A stretch of DNA of 64,000 nt, from contig DEXQ01000008.1 of the NCBI GenBank assembly GCA_002364215.1, forward strand, positions 311,468-375,467, written 5' to 3'. The position numbers and the translations under genes are program-made. Positions 17,246 to 26,564 of the stretch are shown here, in pieces (the stretch's first letter is position 1; the number at the start of each line of letters is the position of its first letter). The stretch is from Aequorivita sp. UBA3180 (GTDB taxonomy: Bacteria; Bacteroidota; Bacteroidia; Flavobacteriales; Flavobacteriaceae). The notes beneath the pieces were generated by a model, which saw only the letters and a list, made by a program, of their open reading frames with translations, had not been told where the DNA came from and ran no database searches.

Positions 17246-20200
17246 TTATCCTTTCTTCAAAAATTCTTCTTTACTTTGAATTTCAGTTTTTGGAATATTG
17301 TTTTTTTCCAAAAATGAATAGAATTTCTTTCCTTCCTTTTCCATTATAGCTTCGTACCGCTGCTTTGCTTTTGAGAATTCTTCGGAAATCAATTCGTAAT
17401 TTGCTTTTGAAGCTCCAGAAACCTTATTAAAATTTGAAGCCACATTGCTGTAAAGATCGCCCATCTTTTCTCGCAATTCCGGTTCAGCGGAAGCAACGTA
17501 ATTATCGCCTGTGGTAATAACCAAGTCTTTCCGAAGGATTTCCAAAGCATCAAATAATTTTTGGGCTTCTTTCTTTCCTTTTGGATTATTCTCAATAACT
17601 TCAGTAGCTTTTGTTTGTGTTTCGGTGATTTCATAAACCATATACGCCAAATCCTCTACCATATTGAACAATTCATCAGTGAGCGTTTCTTGCTCTTTTC
17701 GTTGTTCTAAAGTGGTGACTGACTTTTCATCGTACTTCACTTCAATATTATGGGTGTAGGTTTCCTTTCCTTTTGTCAGCACTATTTTATATTTTCCTGC
17801 AGGTACTCTTGGAGCAGTAAAACCACTGAAAGCGAGGGTTTTGGCTTGAGCCATTTTTGGAGCCGCCGTACTAAAATCCCAACTTACAATATTAATTCCT
17901 TTTGATTTTCCTGGATTGAGTGTCGTTATTTTATTGCCTTCCATATCTTGAACTTCCATCTCCATTTTTCCAAACGTATGACGCTTTTTCAAGTAATATA
18001 CAATTTTGGCATTGGTGTTTTTATTTTCACCTACAAATTGGGTTTCAGTTCCAAAATTTCCACTGAAACCGCTATCTTCTGTCATTGAGAAAGGTTCAGT
18101 TTTAAAGAAGTGAACATCCTTATTTAATATTTCAGAACTTAATTCGCGGAGGGGGCTGATATTGTCAATAATAATAACACCGCGACCGTGTGTACCCATC
18201 ACCAAATCATTCGTTCTTTTTTGAAGATCAGTAAAATGAACTGCTACAGGGGGCATATTATTTGTAAATTGCGACCAGTTTTTTCCGCCGTCAATTGTTA
18301 CATAAAGACCAAACTCAGTTCCAAGAAAAAGCAAATCTTCGTTCACATAATCCTCTTGAATATTTCTTACGAAAGCTTTTGAATCAATATCTTCTGAAAT
18401 AATTGATTTCCAAGTTTTGCCATAATCGGTGGTTTTTAGTGCGTAGGGTTTCATATCACCCGTGTTATGACCTTCAAAAACAACATAAGCAGTTCCTTTT
18501 CCGTGAACGCTAGCTTCTATATGATAAACCCAAGTGTTTTTGGGAATACCTACTAGATTATCGGTAAGGTTTGTCCACGTTTTTCCACCATCTTTTGTGA
18601 GCTGTACGTTTCCGTCATCAGTACCAACCCAAATTATATTTTGGTCCAGTGGAGATTCTGCAATTGTGAAAATTGTGGTGTGCTTTTCCGCACCACTATT
18701 ATCAACGGAAAGTCCGCCAGAATTTGCTTGGTCTTGCTTGAATTTATCATTTGTAGTTAAATCTGGTGAAATGATGGTCCAACTATCGCCCATATCTTCG
18801 GAACGGTGCAAAAACTGGCTTCCCATATAAAACCTGTCCGGAGCAAAATTGCTCACGGCCATAGGCGCATTCCAATTAAAACGAAGCTCTGGATCTCCTT
18901 TTTTAGGTTGCGGTTGCACAGTGGTAGTTCTATTTCTATCAACATCATAACGCCAAACGTTTGCTGCGCCCTGCATTTCGGAATAAATAATATTTTTTGC
19001 AGGGTGTTTTAAAACCCTAAAACCATCACCGTAACCAATACTGTTCCAGTGTCTTGCGGAAACACCCCCAGGAGCAGAGGAGGGGCCATACCAAGAGCCA
19101 TTGTCCTGCAGGCCTCCATAAACATTGTAGGGTTCGGCATCATCAACGCTTATATGATAAAACTGCGAAAGTGGAAGATTCTCCACAATTTCAAAAGTAG
19201 AGCCACCATTCCAAGAGCGATAAACTCCGCCATCTGTTCCTGAATAAATAATATCACTGTTATTTATATCGAAAACCACATCGTGGATGTCGCTGTGCAT
19301 ATTTCCAAGATTTTTAAAGGTCTTGCCACCATCTCGACTTATGGAGCCTGTTAAACCACCTTTCAATATGATATCTGGGTTTTTAGGATCTACCGTGATA
19401 CGTGAAAAGTAAAAAGGACGAACGGTAAGCCCAAAATCATTATTTAAATGTTCCCACGAATTGCCGCTATCATTTGATCTCCAAAGACCATTTGTTTCTT
19501 TTTTGCCCGTTTCAATAACAGCATAGATTATTTTACTATCGCTTGGAGCCATTGCAATTCCTATTCTTCCTAGTTTACCTGAAGGAAGGTCTTTCGTTAA
19601 TTTGTTCCAGGTTTTTCCGCCATCTATTGATTTGTAAATAGCACTATTCTCCCCTCCAGAATTGAAGCCCCAAGCAGTTCTTCTGAATTGCCACATGGAA
19701 GCAAAGAGTACATTTGGATTTTTAGAGTCCATCAAAATATCTGAAACACCAGTTGAAGGCCCTACGTATAAAACTTTATTCCACGTTTTTCCGCCGTCAG
19801 TTGTTTTGTAAACACCCCGATCTTCACTATCACTCCAAAGTGCGCCTAATACGCCTACGTAAACTTCATCTGTATTGTTTGGATTTATAACGATGGAAGC
19901 AATCCGTTCTGAGTTTTCAAACCCTGGAACTTTCTTCCAATTATTTCCTCCATCGGTAGATTTATAGAGACCGTTACCAACTGAAACTGAGTTTCGTGTC
20001 CATGTTTCACCTGTGCCAACCCAAATAACTTCGTCAGGGTTTTTGGGATCTAAAGTAATGATCCCTATGGATTGGGCGTGTTCATCAAAAATTGGGGCGA
20101 AGGTTGCGCCACCATCACTAGATTTCCAAACTCCACCACCTGCGGCACCGGCATAAAGAATACGTGCGTTGGTAGGATGATTTTCAAGATCGTTTATACG

Positions 20201-20335
20201 ACCACTCATAAGTGCAGGACCAATATGCCTAGCCTTCATATTGCCGAAAAGCTCTTTTCCTTTTAAAGCTGTTTCTTGTGCTGGGGCTATTAAACCTGAA
20301 AGTATCAGGAGAAACGTAAAGATGAAATATTTCAT
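17246..20335 (-). CDS. Large secreted VPS10/sortilin-like BNR-repeat protein
   Basis: Protein of 1029 residues with a signal peptide (about 1-19, ending APAQ). The first 700 residues hold many Asp-box/BNR repeats of the type S-x-D-G-G-x-x-W (for example SSDGGATF, STDGGNNW, TTDGGKTW, SIDGGKTW, TKDGGKTW), which fold as one or two beta-propellers as in sortilin or sialidase-like proteins. After about residue 780 comes a beta domain and then a helical, Lys/Glu-rich C-terminal region. No T9SS sorting domain is present at the end. Such proteins are annotated as glycosyl hydrolases in flavobacteria, but no catalytic triad is visible, so I call only the fold. It ends at a strong terminator. Confidence 0.85.
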   Translation of the reverse strand: MKYFIFTFLLILSGLIAPAQETALKGKELFGNMKARHIGPALMSGRINDLENHPTNARILYAGAAGGGVWKSSDGGATFAPIFDEHAQSIGIITLDPKNPDEVIWVGTGETWTRNSVSVGNGLYKSTDGGNNWKKVPGFENSERIASIVINPNNTDEVYVGVLGALWSDSEDRGVYKTTDGGKTWNKVLYVGPSTGVSDILMDSKNPNVLFASMWQFRRTAWGFNSGGENSAIYKSIDGGKTWNKLTKDLPSGKLGRIGIAMAPSDSKIIYAVIETGKKETNGLWRSNDSGNSWEHLNNDFGLTVRPFYFSRITVDPKNPDIILKGGLTGSISRDGGKTFKNLGNMHSDIHDVVFDINNSDIIYSGTDGGVYRSWNGGSTFEIVENLPLSQFYHISVDDAEPYNVYGGLQDNGSWYGPSSAPGGVSARHWNSIGYGDGFRVLKHPAKNIIYSEMQGAANVWRYDVDRNRTTTVQPQPKKGDPELRFNWNAPMAVSNFAPDRFYMGSQFLHRSEDMGDSWTIISPDLTTNDKFKQDQANSGGLSVDNSGAEKHTTIFTIAESPLDQNIIWVGTDDGNVQLTKDGGKTWTNLTDNLVGIPKNTWVYHIEASVHGKGTAYVVFEGHNTGDMKPYALKTTDYGKTWKSIISEDIDSKAFVRNIQEDYVNEDLLFLGTEFGLYVTIDGGKNWSQFTNNMPPVAVHFTDLQKRTNDLVMGTHGRGVIIIDNISPLRELSSEILNKDVHFFKTEPFSMTEDSGFSGNFGTETQFVGENKNTNAKIVYYLKKRHTFGKMEMEVQDMEGNKITTLNPGKSKGINIVSWDFSTAAPKMAQAKTLAFSGFTAPRVPAGKYKIVLTKGKETYTHNIEVKYDEKSVTTLEQRKEQETLTDELFNMVEDLAYMVYEITETQTKATEVIENNPKGKKEAQKLFDALEILRKDLVITTGDNYVASAEPELREKMGDLYSNVASNFNKVSGASKANYELISEEFSKAKQRYEAIMEKEGKKFYSFLEKNNIPKTEIQSKEEFLKKG

Positions 20336-20369
20336 TTTAGAGAGTTTTAGTTTTTAAAAATGCGGAAAA

Positions 20370-20397
20370 AAAAATCCCCGACTAGCAGGGATTTTTA
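20370..20397 (-). terminator. Intrinsic terminator of the LolA-like gene
   Basis: AAATCCC, short spacer CGACTAGCA, GGGATTTTT. On the minus strand the T-run of about nine follows the stem. It separates the gene at 20412 from the BNR gene start at 20335. Confidence 0.75.
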
Positions 20398-20411
20398 ATA
20401 AGAAAGAATTT

Positions 20412-21170
20412 TTATTCTTTTTTAACAGCTTCTGTTGTTGTAGCAGGAAATACAAACATTGCATCATCAATTTCAGGATTTATAATAATTTCCTTTAGTT
20501 GAATTGCCTGTCCACCCATGCTAAGCGAAAATGGAAAATATAAACCATCAACTTCTTGATAATCGCTCATGGTGCTTACATTCATTTGGCCTTTCATGGG
20601 GCCTTGAAAGATTTCATTTTCAACCACAATCGGCACAAAGGTTTCAGTGTCAAAATAGTGATAGCTTATATTTTGCTGCTCAACACCGTCAACCATAATA
20701 GGGGACTGAGTAAGTTTTATTTTATAAGTTTCGGTACCATCTTTTGTTTCTTTACCCATCAGCTCAGCCGTAAAGCCTTTCTCTTTATAATTTAAAAAAG
20801 GTGAGGGGAAATCTTTTGATTGTTTTTTCATGTTGGCAGTAGCTTCGGCATCACTTTTTTCAGGCTGCATGGTCATAAAATTAGTGCTCCACATGGTTTC
20901 GCCATCAAAGGCTAATTGCGTTATATCTTGACCTTGAAAATTAATTTTTATTAATTGTTTGCCATCCTTGGTTTGATAAACCTCTACTGGAATTTCCATT
21001 CCCTGTGCTTGGGCGGTTGCCGTCATTTTTGAGCTTTTTAAATTTTCCCAAGCCGCTTTTCCACCGGTATTTTCGAAATAGTTATTGATTATTTCGTCGG
21101 CAGTTTGCGCAGATACAGGAACCATGGCGGTTATTAAAAAGGCAATGGTAAGTGTTTTAATGATTTTCAT
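20412..21170 (-). CDS. LolA/outer-membrane lipoprotein-sorting-like protein
   Basis: Exported protein of 252 residues. The signal peptide ends AQ (PVSAQ, about residue 22). The mature start TADEIINNYFENTGG and later IKINFQGQDITQLAFDGETMW follow the flavobacterial outer membrane lipoprotein-sorting family, a LolA/LolB half-barrel. It lacks a lipobox, so it should be free in the periplasm. It is monocistronic with its own terminator. Cargo is unknown, and this class is distinct from the essential LolA. Confidence 0.75.
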   Translation of the reverse strand: MKIIKTLTIAFLITAMVPVSAQTADEIINNYFENTGGKAAWENLKSSKMTATAQAQGMEIPVEVYQTKDGKQLIKINFQGQDITQLAFDGETMWSTNFMTMQPEKSDAEATANMKKQSKDFPSPFLNYKEKGFTAELMGKETKDGTETYKIKLTQSPIMVDGVEQQNISYHYFDTETFVPIVVENEIFQGPMKGQMNVSTMSDYQEVDGLYFPFSLSMGGQAIQLKEIIINPEIDDAMFVFPATTTEAVKKE

Positions 21171-21283
21171 AAATGATTTTTTAAGTTTCAGTAAATATAA
21201 GACTAACAGCTTTATAAAAAGTTACAGGTTAATATTTTTTTGAAATTTGATTTTAAAAGTATCTTTACTGAAAACTGAAAATC

Positions 21284-22171
21284 ATGAAATTCGGAAAAGT
21301 TGACGACCCTGAAAATATAGACTTTACCTTGCCAAAAGACCATCCGGGAACTAAAAAAGTTCTTACTAAGCATAAAAAATCCAGCCCTCCAAATTTATAT
21401 GTAGGTTGTGCAAAATGGAACAAGGCAGATTTAAAGGGCTTTTATCCTCGAGGTACAAAAGACGAGCTTGCTTATTATTCAACCCAGTTTAACAGTATTG
21501 AGCTGAATGCTACCTTTTACAGAATTTTTCCGGCAGATACTTTTGCGGGTTGGTATGAAAAAACACCGGATGATTTCAGGTTTTTTCCCAAATTTTTCCA
21601 AGGAGTTTCACATTGGAAAAGACTTCAGGATTGTGAGGAAACTTTGAATGAATACATTCTGAATTCTTCAAATTTGAAAGAAAAACTTGAAATGCCTTTT
21701 GTGCAACTCCCTGATAATTTCGGACCAAAAAATATGGATAGATTGGAACCGTTTTTCAAAATGCTACCAAAAGATATAAAACCAGCGATAGAGTTTAGGC
21801 ACACTGATTGGTTTAACGATGAAGATGTAGCCGAAGAACTCTATAATATTTTAGAAAAACACAACATCACTAACGCTATTGTTGATACTGCAGGAAGGCG
21901 CGATTTGCTACACATGCGGCTTACCACGCCCACAGCGTTTATTCGTTATAATGGCGCTAACCACGAAAGCGATTATACTCGGCTTGATGATTGGATTGAC
22001 CGCCTGGAAACCTGGATTGAGCAAGGGTTGCAAAACATTTACTTTTTTGTGCACCAAAATATTGAAAAGGCTTCACCCTTGCTTTCGGCACATTTTATTA
22101 AAAAGGCGAATGAGCGGTTTGGAACTAACCTTCATACACCCAATATGGACAAACCAGACACTTTATTTTAA
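21284..22171 (+). CDS. DUF72 family protein
   Basis: Protein of 295 residues with a TIM-barrel-like DUF72 domain. Family text: LYVGCAKWNKADLKGFYP near 37-54, the YSTQFNSIELNATFYR block near 67, FRFFPKFFQGVSH near 98, and RYNGANHESDYTRLDDW near 220. Cytosolic. It is monocistronic on the plus strand and convergent with the endonuclease-like gene at 22183. The family has no established enzymatic role. Confidence 0.9.
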   Translation: MKFGKVDDPENIDFTLPKDHPGTKKVLTKHKKSSPPNLYVGCAKWNKADLKGFYPRGTKDELAYYSTQFNSIELNATFYRIFPADTFAGWYEKTPDDFRFFPKFFQGVSHWKRLQDCEETLNEYILNSSNLKEKLEMPFVQLPDNFGPKNMDRLEPFFKMLPKDIKPAIEFRHTDWFNDEDVAEELYNILEKHNITNAIVDTAGRRDLLHMRLTTPTAFIRYNGANHESDYTRLDDWIDRLETWIEQGLQNIYFFVHQNIEKASPLLSAHFIKKANERFGTNLHTPNMDKPDTLF

Positions 22172-22182
22172 TATTTTGAAAT

Positions 22183-23253
22183 TTAAAGCTGAACCCGCTC
22201 TGCCTGCTCTTTTGCATTTTTCAATTGTCTTTCAGAAGGTTTTTCGGGTTGTTGCTCGGCTGCTTTTAAAGGCTCAAAGCTGAGTTTTGCATAAGTGGGC
22301 AAATGATCTGAATTGATATCTTGTCCAAGTTTTATAGCAATAAGTCTAAATTCTGCTGATACAAATATATGGTCCAATGGCCAGCGCATTAAAAAACTTT
22401 TGGCGTTGTATGTATTGTATATCCCCCTGCCTTTGCGGATATCCAACAATTCGCCTACATTCTGGAACAAAGATGTGGTATTGGACCAAGCGACATCATT
22501 AAAGTCACCTAAAACAATTACGGGGTAAGTAGATGTTCTGCTTAAATTTGCAATTTTCATCATTTCAGAATCCCTGTCTGTTGAGCGGGAGTTGTGCTGG
22601 GGCATTGGCGGGGTAGGATGGATGCTGTAAAGTTGAACAGTATCATTGCTAGTTAGCAAAAGCTTTGTATGAATTGAAGGGATATCTTTATCTACCAAAA
22701 ATTTTACTTGTGGATTAATCAATTTATATTTTGAATACAATAGCATACCATAGGTATTGTCTTGAGGTACCTCAACTTTATATTTATATGTTTCGGGTAA
22801 ATTTTCAATAATATAATCCCTCCATCTCTTATTGGTTTCTACAAGTAACATTATATCTGGATCCATTTTTTTGAAATCCGAGATTAAAAGTTCAGGTTTT
22901 TTGTTGGATTGAAGCACATTGGCAGCGTACAATGAAATACTAGTTCCAGATTTTTTTTCTTGGCTGTCGTTAATGTCTTTATCTGCCAAAGGCGTATAGG
23001 GTATTATTTTCCAAACTTGAATAATGAGGCAGACAGCCATAACGGTTACAAATAGATAATCGTTTAGCCGCTTCAAGTCAAACCTCATAAAGAAAACCAC
23101 AAGTGCTACAAATGTTAGGATAGTAAGCTGTATATGTGGAAAATCGAATATGCGAATCCACCAATAATCCACTGCCACGAAGGGAAAAATGGTTAAGGCA
23201 ACAGCCAGCATTCCAAAAATGTACAGGTAGGTCTTAAAGTTTTTTAAATCCAA
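22183..23253 (-). CDS. Membrane-anchored endonuclease/exonuclease/phosphatase family protein
   Basis: Protein of 356 residues. Three hydrophobic helices (about 10-28, 35-53, 63-82) precede an EEP domain. Catalytic text: VETNKRW near 139, GDFNDVAWS near 246, DHIFVS near 293 and the final SDHLPTYAKL near 312, covering the metal-binding Glu, the Asp-Phe-Asn motif and the Asp-His pair. The C-terminus is Lys/Glu/Gln-rich. This membrane-attached type is found widely in flavobacteria and its substrate is unknown. It is the last gene of a minus-strand group with a MscS channel and DUF3817. Confidence 0.88.
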   Translation of the reverse strand: MDLKNFKTYLYIFGMLAVALTIFPFVAVDYWWIRIFDFPHIQLTILTFVALVVFFMRFDLKRLNDYLFVTVMAVCLIIQVWKIIPYTPLADKDINDSQEKKSGTSISLYAANVLQSNKKPELLISDFKKMDPDIMLLVETNKRWRDYIIENLPETYKYKVEVPQDNTYGMLLYSKYKLINPQVKFLVDKDIPSIHTKLLLTSNDTVQLYSIHPTPPMPQHNSRSTDRDSEMMKIANLSRTSTYPVIVLGDFNDVAWSNTTSLFQNVGELLDIRKGRGIYNTYNAKSFLMRWPLDHIFVSAEFRLIAIKLGQDINSDHLPTYAKLSFEPLKAAEQQPEKPSERQLKNAKEQAERVQL

Positions 23254-23277
23254 AAGGTTTTTGAATTAAAGATACTT

Positions 23278-24561
23278 TTAATTTTCAAAAGATGCCTTAT
23301 TGATGGTGGAAGAAATGTCCTTGCCCGTTGGCAGTTCAAAAATTTCAAGGTCGAAATAAGGAATGGCGGCCAGCAGATGGTCAAAAATATCGGCCTGTAT
23401 GTGTTCATAATTTACCCAACGCTTGTCTTTGCTGAAGCAAAATATTTCAATAGGTATTCCTTTATCCGTAGGGGCCAAATGGCGCACCATTAAAAAAAGA
23501 TCTTTATTGATCGCAGAGTTTTCATTTAAAAGCGCATCGGCATAATATCGGAATACTCCTAGGTTTGTTTGGTTTCTGCCGTTTATTAACAGCTCTTTAT
23601 CAATTTCGTTTTTTTCATTGTATTTGTCAACATCTTTTTGACGATGTTCCAAATAAGGCTTGATCAATTGAATCTTTTTCAATCGCTGCACATCTTCCAC
23701 CGAAAGAAATTTTATGGAAGATTGTTTAATAAATATGGAACGCTTTATTCTCCTGCCATCGCTTTCCTGCATTCCGCGCCAATTTTGGAATGAATCGGCA
23801 ATTAAACTGTAGGTGGGAATGGTGGTATAGGTATTGTCCCAATTTTGTACGCGAACGGTTGCAAGATTTATTTCGGTTACATACCCATCTGCTCCAAATT
23901 TGCTGAATGTAATCCAATCTCCAATACGAACAATATCATTTACGGAAACCTGAATACTTGCAACAAAGCCTAAAATGGTATCTTTAAAAATTAAAAGAAT
24001 TACAGCTGAAGCCGCACCTAAAGTGGTAAGACTAACAACTGAAAACCCAGTAAGAAGCTGGATAATCCAAAAGATCCCAATTCCCCAAGCAAAAATCATC
24101 AATACCTGAACATAGCTTTCCATGGGCTTGTCTCGGCAATGCTCATTTTCTTCTAAGTAATTTCGCGTAGTGCGTAAAATACTTCTGAAAATATATACAC
24201 AAAGAATAACCAGATAGACCTGAGATGCTATCAACAACAGGTTGGTCATAAACGGCGATTCAATAAAAATAATAGGGATGAGATACCAAATTATTGCCAA
24301 TGGTAAAGTATGTGCGATGAATCTTGGAAAATTACTTTTTACCAAATAATCGTCAAAGGTGGTTTTTGTCTTGTTGCTAAAAGCCTTGAAAGTTTCAATA
24401 ATAAATTTTCTGAAAATAACATCAAGAATCAATACTACTGTTAAAACGATAATACAGTTTAAAAGCACATTCAAAAAAATAGCCCATTCAACTGTCATAC
24501 CTTCACTAACGAGGTAATTCTGAAAAAGACAACTATAATTCTGAATTGTTTCCCTGTTCAT
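23278..24561 (-). CDS. Mechanosensitive ion channel family protein (YbdG/YnaI-like MscS)
   Basis: MscS-type channel of 427 residues with about five membrane helices. The pore and beta domain text is SVVSLTTLGAASAVILLIFKDTILGF, around 175-205, followed by IVRIGDWITF. The length and the long C-terminal soluble part (RRIKRSIFIKQSS) place it with YbdG-type channels, which sense mild hypo-osmotic shock. It starts on the last base of the DUF3817 stop (TAATG overlap), so the two are coupled, and the endonuclease-like gene starts 24 bases after it. One of three MscS genes within 7.3 kb. Confidence 0.9.
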   Translation of the reverse strand: MNRETIQNYSCLFQNYLVSEGMTVEWAIFLNVLLNCIIVLTVVLILDVIFRKFIIETFKAFSNKTKTTFDDYLVKSNFPRFIAHTLPLAIIWYLIPIIFIESPFMTNLLLIASQVYLVILCVYIFRSILRTTRNYLEENEHCRDKPMESYVQVLMIFAWGIGIFWIIQLLTGFSVVSLTTLGAASAVILLIFKDTILGFVASIQVSVNDIVRIGDWITFSKFGADGYVTEINLATVRVQNWDNTYTTIPTYSLIADSFQNWRGMQESDGRRIKRSIFIKQSSIKFLSVEDVQRLKKIQLIKPYLEHRQKDVDKYNEKNEIDKELLINGRNQTNLGVFRYYADALLNENSAINKDLFLMVRHLAPTDKGIPIEIFCFSKDKRWVNYEHIQADIFDHLLAAIPYFDLEIFELPTGKDISSTINKASFEN

Positions 24562-24839
24562 TATAAATATTTACGTTCTACATAAAAAGGGCCGAAAGGC
24601 AGTACTGAACACATTACCACAATAAATAAATCTGTAATGGACCACTTCAACTTTTTATACATATAAAGAGCACCGCCAACATAAAGCACAAATAGCACGC
24701 CGTGCGCCATTCCTACTATTTGCACCATTTGTGGCATATGCCAAATGTATTTTAAGGGCATTGCAATTCCCAAAAGAACCAAAAATGATATAGCCTCTAA
24801 AGTGCTAATTAATTTAAATGATTTTACTGAAAGCTCCAC
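24561..24839 (-). CDS. DUF3817 family membrane protein
   Basis: Small integral membrane protein, 92 residues with the GTG start I prefer at 24839 (107 residues from the ATG at 24884). The text SFKLISTLEAISFLVLLGIAMPLKY and the second half GMAHGVLFVLYVGG match DUF3817, with three helices. A perfect TATCTTTG promoter box lies inside the longer reading (24857-24864), which makes the ATG at 24884 unlikely to be transcribed. Downstream it is coupled to the MscS gene by a one-base overlap. Function unknown. Confidence 0.75.
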   Translation of the reverse strand: MELSVKSFKLISTLEAISFLVLLGIAMPLKYIWHMPQMVQIVGMAHGVLFVLYVGGALYMYKKLKWSITDLFIVVMCSVLPFGPFYVERKYL

Positions 24840-24856
24840 AGGTTTTATTTTTTTTG

Positions 24857-24864
24857 CAAAGATA
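24857..24864 (-). promoter_or_regulatory. -7 promoter box of the DUF3817-MscS-EEP group
   Basis: Minus strand TATCTTTG matches TAnnTTTG. It lies downstream of the upstream ATG at 24884 and 17 bases ahead of the GTG at 24839, so it argues for the shorter protein. Confidence 0.5.
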
Positions 24865-24952
24865 CATGTTGCAGCTCGTTCCACTATACTTTAAGATTAT
24901 TTTAAGTCAAGATTTATTTGGAGAAGAATTGTTATCTTTAAAAGAAAAATAG

Positions 24953-25873
24953 ATGCTCCCACTTTTACAATCTCCCGGCGACACAATCCAAAATTCATTG
25001 CACAATTATTACGAAGAATTTCTAAAAATCCTTCCTCGGATTGCATTGGGAGTATTGGTGGTGATTTTAGGAGTATTGCTGGCGCAATTACTTACAAATT
25101 TCTATAAAAGACGTTTCCAGCAAAAATCTGAAGACCCTTTAATGTCGCGCTTTCTGGCACAGGCAGTAAAAATTATTTTAATCATTATTTCAATTATGTT
25201 AGCGTTGCAGGTAGCAGGATTGGACGGTATCGCTACAGGACTGTTAACGGCAGTAGGTGGCGGTGCTATTATTTTGGGTTTTGCATTTCAGGATATTGGA
25301 AAGAATTTTCTAGCCGGAATTATTTTGGCCTTTAACAGACCTTTTAATATTAACGACACCATAAAGGTGGATGATATTTTTGGAAGGGTGAAAGAATTGA
25401 GTTTTCGGTATTCACACATAAAAACCTTTGATGGCCGCGATATTTATATCCCCAATAGTGACGTGCTGACCAAACCTGTTGAAAATTATACCGCCGATGG
25501 TTTTTTTAGAGTCGATTTTACCGTTGGAATTGGTTATGAAGATAATATTGAAGCAGCAAAGAGAGTAATTCAGCAGGTTTTGGATAAAAACAAAGAGATA
25601 ATTCGTGATGAAACTCATGAAAATTTTGTGATTGAAGACGAACTTGCAGCAAGTACCGTAAACCTCAAAGTTTTCTTTTGGGTAGATACCGTTGATTACA
25701 GAAGGGCTTCGCGGGTACTTCGAGGCTTGATAATAAAAGAGGTAAAAGAAGCATTGGCCAATGCAGATTTCAATTTACCTTCTGATGTAGTTGAACTAAA
25801 ACTATATAAGAACACACCTGAAATTCCTTTTAAAATAAGTGGAAATGCAGAAAAAGAACTTCCTAATAAATAA
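24953..25873 (+). CDS. Small-conductance mechanosensitive channel (MscS)
   Basis: MscS of 306 residues, close to E. coli MscS in length. Three N-terminal helices. The pore-lining TM3 text GGGAIILGFAFQDIGKNF near 100-117 has the Gly/Ala pattern of MscS, followed by the beta domain NRPFNINDTIKVDD and the alpha-beta domain to the C-terminus. It releases solutes on hypo-osmotic shock. Divergent from the DUF3817 operon and convergent with the VanX-like gene six bases later. One of three MscS paralogues here. Confidence 0.92.
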   Translation: MLPLLQSPGDTIQNSLHNYYEEFLKILPRIALGVLVVILGVLLAQLLTNFYKRRFQQKSEDPLMSRFLAQAVKIILIIISIMLALQVAGLDGIATGLLTAVGGGAIILGFAFQDIGKNFLAGIILAFNRPFNINDTIKVDDIFGRVKELSFRYSHIKTFDGRDIYIPNSDVLTKPVENYTADGFFRVDFTVGIGYEDNIEAAKRVIQQVLDKNKEIIRDETHENFVIEDELAASTVNLKVFFWVDTVDYRRASRVLRGLIIKEVKEALANADFNLPSDVVELKLYKNTPEIPFKISGNAEKELPNK

Positions 25874-25879
25874 TAATTA

Positions 25880-26494
25880 TCAGTCGCAGGGCAGGGGAAT
25901 GTTCAATGTTTTGTAACTCCAGTTTCTTTTATAGCTAAAGTGCCACCATTCCGTGCGGATGGTATTGAAGCCAAACTTCCGCATTCCTTCAAAAAGCAGC
26001 TTTCGGTTGGCAAGTATTTCTTTTGAAAGATTATAATTGTCAATATGTGCCTCCCTTCCAAAATAATCATAGTCGCTGCCCATTTCTACATAGCAGCCTT
26101 CCAATGTTTCCAAAGTAATATCAACCGCAGCACCTTTGTTATGGATAGACCCATTCCCGTATGGGTTACCCACGTAAGTTGGTCGAGGCACTTTTGCCCA
26201 CATTTTTTTCTGTACGTCCAGCGGGCGGTAGCAATCGTAAATTTTTATGCGGTAACCTCTCTCGCAAAAATATTGATTGGCTTCCAGTAACGCTTCCGCT
26301 ACTTCGGGACGTAGCAAACATTCAGCACAATCGTAGAGCGTTTCGCCTATAAAATTATTTGGGGTAGCGTAGCGTATTTCGTAAACGAATTCTGTTGAAA
26401 GCTCTTTAAGGTTTACCAAAGGTTCCTGAAGTTTTTCATCAGAAGAAAAACCAAAGAACAGAAAGATGAAAAATACTATTGGCAACAACTTCAT
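25880..26494 (-). CDS. M15 family metallopeptidase, VanX-like D-Ala-D-Ala dipeptidase
   Basis: Exported protein of 204 residues with an N-terminal signal (LLPIVFFIFLFFGFSS). Zinc-site text SIHNKGAAVDITL (SxHxxGxAxD) near 119-131 supplies His and Asp, and EWWHF near 184 supplies the catalytic Glu and the third ligand His. This is the M15D/VanX-DdpX pattern. Without a van cluster, the likely role is peptidoglycan D-Ala-D-Ala turnover or murein peptide recycling, not vancomycin resistance. The -7 box CAAATTTA/TAAATTTG lies 5 bases before the ATG, which would give an almost leaderless mRNA. Confidence 0.88.
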   Translation of the reverse strand: MKLLPIVFFIFLFFGFSSDEKLQEPLVNLKELSTEFVYEIRYATPNNFIGETLYDCAECLLRPEVAEALLEANQYFCERGYRIKIYDCYRPLDVQKKMWAKVPRPTYVGNPYGNGSIHNKGAAVDITLETLEGCYVEMGSDYDYFGREAHIDNYNLSKEILANRKLLFEGMRKFGFNTIRTEWWHFSYKRNWSYKTLNIPLPCD

Positions 26495-26498
26495 CTTT

Positions 26499-26506
26499 CA
26501 AATTTA
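26499..26506 (-). promoter_or_regulatory. -7 promoter box of the VanX-like gene
   Basis: Minus strand TAAATTTG. The ATG at 26494 is 5 bases downstream, so the transcript may be leaderless, or the true start may lie further in. It is part of a short divergent promoter region with 26541-26548. Confidence 0.45.
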
Positions 26507-26540
26507 AGCAGAATTTAATAACATTCCATTTCGCAATTGG

Positions 26541-26548
26541 TAACTTTG
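26541..26548 (+). promoter_or_regulatory. -7 promoter box of the SDR gene
   Basis: TAACTTTG matches TAnnTTTG, 17 bases before the ATG at 26565. The -33 region is weak. Confidence 0.5.
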
Positions 26549-26564
26549 GGAAAAACGAAAAACA

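Noticed and set aside
25880..26494. VanX-type vancomycin resistance
   Set aside because: There is no vanA, vanH or two-component vanRS pair in the window. The gene more likely serves normal peptidoglycan turnover.
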